Source: a bacterium
GTDB taxonomy: Bacteria; Planctomycetota; J058; JAJDCP01
NCBI GenBank assembly: GCA_030428695.1
Contig: JAUIEM010000116.1
Coordinates: forward strand, 1-24,235
Direction: 5' to 3'
DNA: 24,235 nucleotides
The first letter of the stretch is position 1; every line of letters begins with the position of its first letter. The translations under genes were made by a program, and so were the position numbers. This document shows positions 19,875-24,235 of the stretch, piece by piece. Below the pieces are notes generated by a model, which made no database searches, was not told where the DNA came from, and saw only the letters and a list, made by a program, of their open reading frames with translations.

Positions 19875-22396
19875 GCGAGGGCTGGGGCGTCGACATCAGC
19901 GACCTCTGCGTCGTCTCCGCGGCCTCCGCTCGCTCCCGTCCCGCGCGCTACGAGCCATCGGTGGTTCGCATCGGCGCCGGCCGACCACGGTTCCACGCCG
20001 GAGTGGAGGGGCTACGAGACCGGGCCGAGGCCGGCCTTGCCGAGCCGGCAGCCAGCCAACGCGTGCCGAGAAAGGACCATCGCGCCCCCCACCGATCGCG
20101 GCTCCTGGCCTCGGCGCTGTGGACGTCGATCGTCGGAGTCGACGGACGCCTGCAGGTCCAGGTGCCCGGTCGGGCTCGTCCGATCAAGGTCTCCGCCGCC
20201 CAGGCGCTCGCCGCGGTCGCCATCCTCGGGCGCCCGCCGGACGAACCGCTCGCCCTCGCCATCCCGGACAGCTGGGATGAGTCTCCCCAGGAGAGGCTGC
20301 TCGTCGCGTTGCGTCGGCACAAGGGTACCTCCTTCCTGGTCTGGCGGCCCGTGGCCGCGGCGTTGGGTCTGCGCCACGTCTGGCCGAAACACGAGCAGAG
20401 CCTGATCATCCTCGATCTGGGGGGAACTCGACCCGCGCTGACCGCGCTGCGGCTGGTCGAGCACGAGGGACGGTGGGTGCCGATCCGCTCACGACCCGAT
20501 GGTCAGCGTCCTCCCCGAGCTCCGCCACTCGCGGCGGCCGTTCTGCAGATCGGTAACGAGGTGCTCCGTTCCTGCGACGCGGGCTTCGATGGTCTCTGGA
20601 ACCTCTGGCTGGGCCAGGGCTGGCTGGGGCCTGGCATCGCGCGTGCCAGTCTCGGCGCGGTGGTCGAGGGCATCGCGCCCGTCAAGATGCTCCACGGCGA
20701 AGGCTTCGAGACGCTGAGCCTGACCGCCCACGACGTGCGGCGTGGGCTGCGGCAGGCACAGTATCGGCACCTGCGCTTCACCTGGCCGGATGGGACAGCG
20801 GGCGAGACTGGCGCGATCGACGGTTGGCTGACCAGGGCCAGCCGGGCGCTCTCGGATCCCGGCGGGCAGCTCAGTCTCGCGGTGATCGGCTGGGCAGGCG
20901 TCGATCCAGAGCTGCGCGCGCTCCAGCTGGCCGCGCTGTACAGGGGAGCGGCATGGCTGCGGCGCGCCGAGGTCCTCGAGCTGACGCCGGAAGAGCGGCT
21001 GGAGTGCGTTGCGCGCGGCGCCGCGGTGTTCGCCAGGGATCGCGCCGCGGGGGTCGCGACCTACTTCGACACCCTCCCGCATCTGCAGCTGCACGTGTCG
21101 AGGATCTGGAGCACCGAGTACTTCGACCTCATCCCCAACGGCCAGCTCGTCGAGGCGAGCGACATCTTCAAGGTCGCCAAGGAGGGGCTGGTGGTCGCGC
21201 GAAACCAACGTCGCCTCAGCCTGCAGGTGCGTCGGAACGACAGCGACCTGCCTCGTCAGGCCGTCATCGAGCTGCGGCCCCCACCCAGGACGGACGTGCC
21301 CCTGGTGCTCGCGGCGGAGTATCGGCCCGCCTCGGGGCATGCACACGTGGAGGTGCGCCCCGCGCAACGGGGAAACTCTCTGGGACGTCGTCGGATCCGG
21401 GTGCGTTGGGACGAGATGCGCCCGGACCAGGTCAAGGCGACCAGGAGAAAGAAGGTGCTGGCCTGGTTGCCCGTGGCGCCGACGATCGAGGGACCCCGCG
21501 AAGACCTCGAAGAGCTGGTCGCCGACATCAGGGACATCGGAAAGCGATCGTGGCTCCCGAATCTCGCGACACTGAACAAGCTCAGGACCTTTCTCGGCAA
21601 CTCTCCGGGGCTCGTCTCGAGCTCCGGTCTTCCGCCCGACCTCGGGGGCCGGGAAACCCGCAAGGGCATCGAGGTGCTGGCCAAGGCCTCGGTCAAGCAC
21701 TCGTTCCATCTCGTCCTACGCAGGCTCTACTGCGAAGCCCCGGTGTGGTATCAGAGTCGCACGATCGACCGGACCCAATCCGCGACGACTGTCGGTGAAC
21801 ACCTCTTCGACGCGGGGAGCTGCGTATCGACCAGGCCGCTCCTCCTTCGCCTGTTGGAGATTCTGGCGAAGTACCTTCGCCGCATTCAAAGTGTGACGAC
21901 AAGACATGTGCCCGAGAGACTCCACAGCCCATTGCGCTGGACCGAGTGGAGCGCGCTTCCACGGCGGGACAAGATCCTGGAGGCGCTCGACGCGTTGCAC
22001 TTGCACTCCTGGTTCTGGTGCGCGGCACGCCTTTTCCGCTTTCGCCAAGAAGCCATCCATTGCATCTCACTCGAAGTCGGCGACGCGCTCGCGACGGCTG
22101 TCGGAGAGTACCTGGCGATGACGGCCAGGCGGAGCATGCGGACGAGCACCCGGCGAGAAGCGATGCGCTTTCTGCTCTTCCTCCTGCGACTGCGCGAGCG
22201 GGCCAAGAGCCTGTCAGATCTCTTCCTTCCTCGCGAGAGCGACCTTGCCACCGGGCTCAAGACGATCGTCAAGCTGCATCCGGGGATCAACGCCGGCGGA
22301 GAAAACATCAGCAAGCTGCTCCCTCGGCTCATCGACGTCAACTTCCCCGAGACGGACCTCCCGCGCCTCCTGGAGAAGCTGGGGCGCGAAGGCTAG
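19871..22396 (+). CDS. Hsp70-like (actin-fold) protein with large helical C-terminal region
   Basis: An 841-residue protein; the GTG overlaps the previous stop (GTGA). The N-terminal ~390 residues follow the Hsp70 nucleotide-binding pattern in weakened form: 'GWGVDIS' (4-10, phosphate-1), 'LALAIPDSWDESPQERL' (127-143), 'LIILDLGG' (178-185, phosphate-2), 'LAVIGWAGVDPELRAL' (336-351, adenosine motif) and 'ARGAAVFARD' (381-390). A substrate-binding-like beta region follows, 'TYFDTLPHLQLHVSRIWSTE' then 'FDLIPNGQLVEASDIFK' (397-434). Residues ~540-841 are mainly helical and I do not recognise their family. They contain RQEAIH (725-730), an Rx4H pattern as in HEPN ribonucleases. Hsp70 homologues in CoCoNuT systems have been proposed to bind RNA or translation components. 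The gene ends with TAG, one base from the end of the convergent gene. Confidence 0.75.
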   Translation: MSEGWGVDISDLCVVSAASARSRPARYEPSVVRIGAGRPRFHAGVEGLRDRAEAGLAEPAASQRVPRKDHRAPHRSRLLASALWTSIVGVDGRLQVQVPGRARPIKVSAAQALAAVAILGRPPDEPLALAIPDSWDESPQERLLVALRRHKGTSFLVWRPVAAALGLRHVWPKHEQSLIILDLGGTRPALTALRLVEHEGRWVPIRSRPDGQRPPRAPPLAAAVLQIGNEVLRSCDAGFDGLWNLWLGQGWLGPGIARASLGAVVEGIAPVKMLHGEGFETLSLTAHDVRRGLRQAQYRHLRFTWPDGTAGETGAIDGWLTRASRALSDPGGQLSLAVIGWAGVDPELRALQLAALYRGAAWLRRAEVLELTPEERLECVARGAAVFARDRAAGVATYFDTLPHLQLHVSRIWSTEYFDLIPNGQLVEASDIFKVAKEGLVVARNQRRLSLQVRRNDSDLPRQAVIELRPPPRTDVPLVLAAEYRPASGHAHVEVRPAQRGNSLGRRRIRVRWDEMRPDQVKATRRKKVLAWLPVAPTIEGPREDLEELVADIRDIGKRSWLPNLATLNKLRTFLGNSPGLVSSSGLPPDLGGRETRKGIEVLAKASVKHSFHLVLRRLYCEAPVWYQSRTIDRTQSATTVGEHLFDAGSCVSTRPLLLRLLEILAKYLRRIQSVTTRHVPERLHSPLRWTEWSALPRRDKILEALDALHLHSWFWCAARLFRFRQEAIHCISLEVGDALATAVGEYLAMTARRSMRTSTRREAMRFLLFLLRLRERAKSLSDLFLPRESDLATGLKTIVKLHPGINAGGENISKLLPRLIDVNFPETDLPRLLEKLGREG

Positions 22397-22397
22397 C

Positions 22398-23735
22398 TCA
22401 GCCCTTCCGCAACGCCTCGACCTTCGACCCCAGCGCGGCGTAGAGCCGTACCATCGCGTCGACCGCCTGCTCGATCGTCCGCGGCCAGACAGAGCGGTCG
22501 ATCCAGCCGCCGGGCACCGTCGTGCAGATGCGCGAGGCGCGCAGCTCGTCATTACGCTGCCAGCTCAGCGGCGCGCCGAACTTCGCTTCGACCTCCTCCA
22601 TGTCCGCGGCGAGGCCATCGAAGAGCGCCTTGTTCTCCGCAGCGAGCGGGCGGTCGATCGAGAGCTCTATCCGCACCTGGTCCTTGAGCAGCACGTAGAA
22701 CCACATCACTCCGTGGCGCTGGGCGCCGAACCAGCCGTACATGCCCGGTGTGATCCTCCGGTGCAGATCGGAGCGCTGCGTGGCGGCCTCGTGGAGCTGG
22801 GTCCAGAAAGCGAGCCGCGCGTGGTGACGCGGGGCCAGCTCCTCCTCATCGACCTCCTCTTCCTCCTCGTCCTCCTCGTAGCGTGGAATCGGCTCGTGCA
22901 CGGGCGGCTTGATGCCGTCGAGGTCGAGGCGGGAGGGGTTCCACACCCACTCGGCGATCCGCAGATAGAGCTCCTGGCGCTCGCGTTGTTCCTCGAGGCC
23001 AAATCCCTCATAGGGCTTGAACGCCAGGCCGCTCGACTCGATCAGCTTCCGAAAGGAGGGGTTGCTCGCGTAGACCGAAGGGTGAAGGCTGCGCGTCAGC
23101 GTACACTCGCCCTGGGCGAGATAGGTCTCGCGCTTCTCTTCGTAGGGCTTGTCCCCGAGACTCTGGTTCGGGCCGCGCTGCAGCAGGACAAGACCGCCGA
23201 TGTGGTTGCGCGCCTGCTCGAAGTCCTTGGTGTGGGAGAACCAGTGGCTGAAGCGCGCGTACTGGTTCGGCCAGATGTGCTCGATCTCGAAAGGGCGGCT
23301 GCGGCCGACGCGGACAAGGTCATCGAAGCTCGAGGGCACACCGCACTGCTCATCGACCCAGTGGGACAGCCGGGCCAGGACGTGCCGGACGTTGCGCCTG
23401 TTCTGCTGGTGGAGGCGGAAGTCCGGCTCGTCGACGAAGGTCTCATCATCCTTGGCGAGCTCCGCGCGCAGGAAGGCGGACAGGGCTGGAACGTCCAGGC
23501 CACGCAGGCTCTTCGCCAACGTGAACATCGTGTACTTCACCGCCGTGTAGGTGGTCGTCCGGAAGTTCCAGACCCGACGCGCCACCCAGATGTCGAGGTA
23601 GTCGGCGACCAACCGCAGCTTGGTCCGCACCGTGGCCTTGTCGTCGTCGGGATCGAGGGCCGCAAGCAGCACCATGTTCTGGTGCGTAAACGCCCGGTCC
23701 TCATTGAAACGGATCGACTCCAACCCCGGCGTCAC
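22398..23735 (-). pseudogene. GmrSD-type type IV restriction protein, 5'-truncated (DUF1524 + DUF4268, DUF262 missing)
   Basis: About 445 residues remain. They begin in the distal part of a DUF262 protein ('RFNEDRAFTHQNMVLLAALD'), pass through 'VADYLDIWVARRVWNFRTT', and include the HNH-like DUF1524 nuclease centre 'IEHIWPNQYARF' (E152, H153) with 'NHIGGLVLLQRGPNQSLGDK' (177-196). After an acidic linker (EDEEEEEVDEEE, 288-299) comes a DUF4268-like domain (~308-404). GmrSD enzymes cleave DNA with modified cytosines. The DUF262 half, with its DGQQR-type NTP site, should precede this region but is absent: upstream bases belong to the + gene at 23766. GTG at 23735 and TTG at 23723 are the only nearby starts. 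The nuclease centre looks intact, so a short active product is possible, but a deletion remnant is likelier. Confidence 0.75.
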
Positions 23736-23765
23736 GACCTGCGCGGCGCGGCGGAGATCCGAGCC

Positions 23766-24235
23766 ATGACGTCCCCCGACAGCGAGCCCGAAGCCTCCGC
23801 CGACGAGCCGAGCGCCGTCGCCGATGACGCTGCCTCGGCCGCGGGCGGCGAGGGAGATGCGGGCGCGAGCGCGGCGGATGAGGCCGCTGGCGACGACGCG
23901 GCGCCCGAGAGCGGCGCCTCCGAGCGCGCCGAGGTGGGCCAGGGCCCGGCGCCTTCGCGTCGGCGCAAGTGGCTCCGTCGGCTGGCCAAGCTGTCGGCGG
24001 TGGGGGTCGTGTTGGCCCTCGCCCTGTGGGTCGCCATCCACCAGATCCCGTGGCTCGGCCCGGCGCTGGCGGACGGGGTGCGCGCGGTGGTGGGGCCCAA
24101 GCCCGTCGCCTGGGCAGAGAACATCGCCTACGGCATCCAGGACCGCGTCAACCGGTGGCGTTACGAGGACGCGGCGCCGGTCACCTTCTGGGAGGCGCCT
24201 ACCGACGCGGCGGCGCTCACCCCGCCGGTGCCCAC
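23766..24235 (+). CDS. Membrane-anchored protein, 5' part only (runs off the window)
   Basis: The frame is open from ATG 23766 to the last base (156 codons, no stop), with GGAG nine bases before the ATG. The first ~65 residues are a disordered, acidic Asp/Glu/Ala/Ser-rich cytoplasmic segment. Basic residues (RRRKWLRRLAK) and one membrane helix ('LSAVGVVLALALWVAIHQI', ~75-94) follow. The next part, 'GPALADGVRAVVGPKPVAWA' and 'IAYGIQDRVNRWRY', recalls N-termini of myxobacterial proteins annotated as phosphodiester glycosidase family, but this is from memory and the catalytic domain would lie outside the window. It bears no sign of a defence function and probably marks the ordinary chromosome beyond the island. 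Confidence 0.6.
   Translation, partial: MTSPDSEPEASADEPSAVADDAASAAGGEGDAGASAADEAAGDDAAPESGASERAEVGQGPAPSRRRKWLRRLAKLSAVGVVLALALWVAIHQIPWLGPALADGVRAVVGPKPVAWAENIAYGIQDRVNRWRYEDAAPVTFWEAPTDAAALTPPVP

Noticed and set aside
13053..22396. CARF domain or cyclic-nucleotide synthase accompanying the coiled-coil operon
   Set aside because: Such genes are reported near some CoCoNuT loci, but none of the proteins here shows recognisable CARF or cyclase motifs.
23736..24041. N-terminal extension of the GmrSD remnant up to an ATG at 24041
   Set aside because: The extra ~100 residues are Arg/Gly/Ala-rich with no DUF262 similarity, while the opposite strand encodes a convincing acidic segment plus membrane helix with its own ribosome-binding site.

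Overview
The window is very GC-rich throughout and coding-dense: nearly every base lies in a gene and most genes overlap by four bases. The 5' end is inside a gene and the 3' end is inside another. The base composition, the Asp/Glu/Ala-rich N-terminus of the last gene, and that gene's resemblance to large lipoprotein-like or glycosidase-like envelope proteins suggest a high-GC Gram-negative such as a Myxococcota or other deltaproteobacterial lineage. This is an inference from style, not a taxonomic proof.

Layout. (1) Bases 1-8899, + strand: the 3' half of a BREX phage-defence operon, pglX (C-terminal part only), pglZ, brxD and brxHI. The order pglX-pglZ-brxD-brxHI, with no pglY between pglX and pglZ, fits BREX type 6 best; brxE/A/B/C would lie upstream of the window. 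(2) Bases 8900-9070: a convergent intergenic gap filled by a 149-bp element with 15-bp terminal inverted repeats and two copies of a G/C-rich palindrome. The same palindrome also sits in frame inside pglZ. (3) Bases 9071-12766, - strand: a TerY-P phosphorylation triad, transcribed as a TerY-like VWA protein, a PP2C phosphatase and a Ser/Thr kinase-like protein with a zinc ribbon and an FHA-like module. (4) Bases 12767-13052: divergent promoter region. (5) Bases 13053-22396, + strand: a five-gene, translationally coupled operon. It encodes a second kinase, a membrane-anchored coiled-coil protein, a membrane-anchored coiled-coil McrB-family AAA+ protein, a DUF2357/McrC-like protein and an Hsp70-like protein. 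(6) Bases 22398-23735, - strand: a GmrSD-type (DUF1524 + DUF4268) type IV restriction protein that has lost its DUF262 half. (7) From base 23766, + strand: the start of an apparently unrelated membrane-anchored protein, probably the chromosomal flank.

How it may work together. This looks like a layered defence island. BREX modifies host DNA and blocks phage replication. The GmrSD remnant once attacked modified DNA. The central block resembles the published CoCoNuT class (coiled-coil nuclease tandems: McrBC relatives with long coiled coils and Hsp70 homologues, often next to BREX and TerY-P genes). The most useful new observation is that the last ~70 residues of the BREX PglZ and of the TerY-P kinase are clearly homologous. 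This gives a physical hint that the kinase/phosphatase module and BREX share a partner. The McrC-like protein seems to lack the D/ExK nuclease signature, so the effector of the coiled-coil operon is not obvious. An Rx4H motif near the C-terminus of the Hsp70-like protein is a weak candidate.
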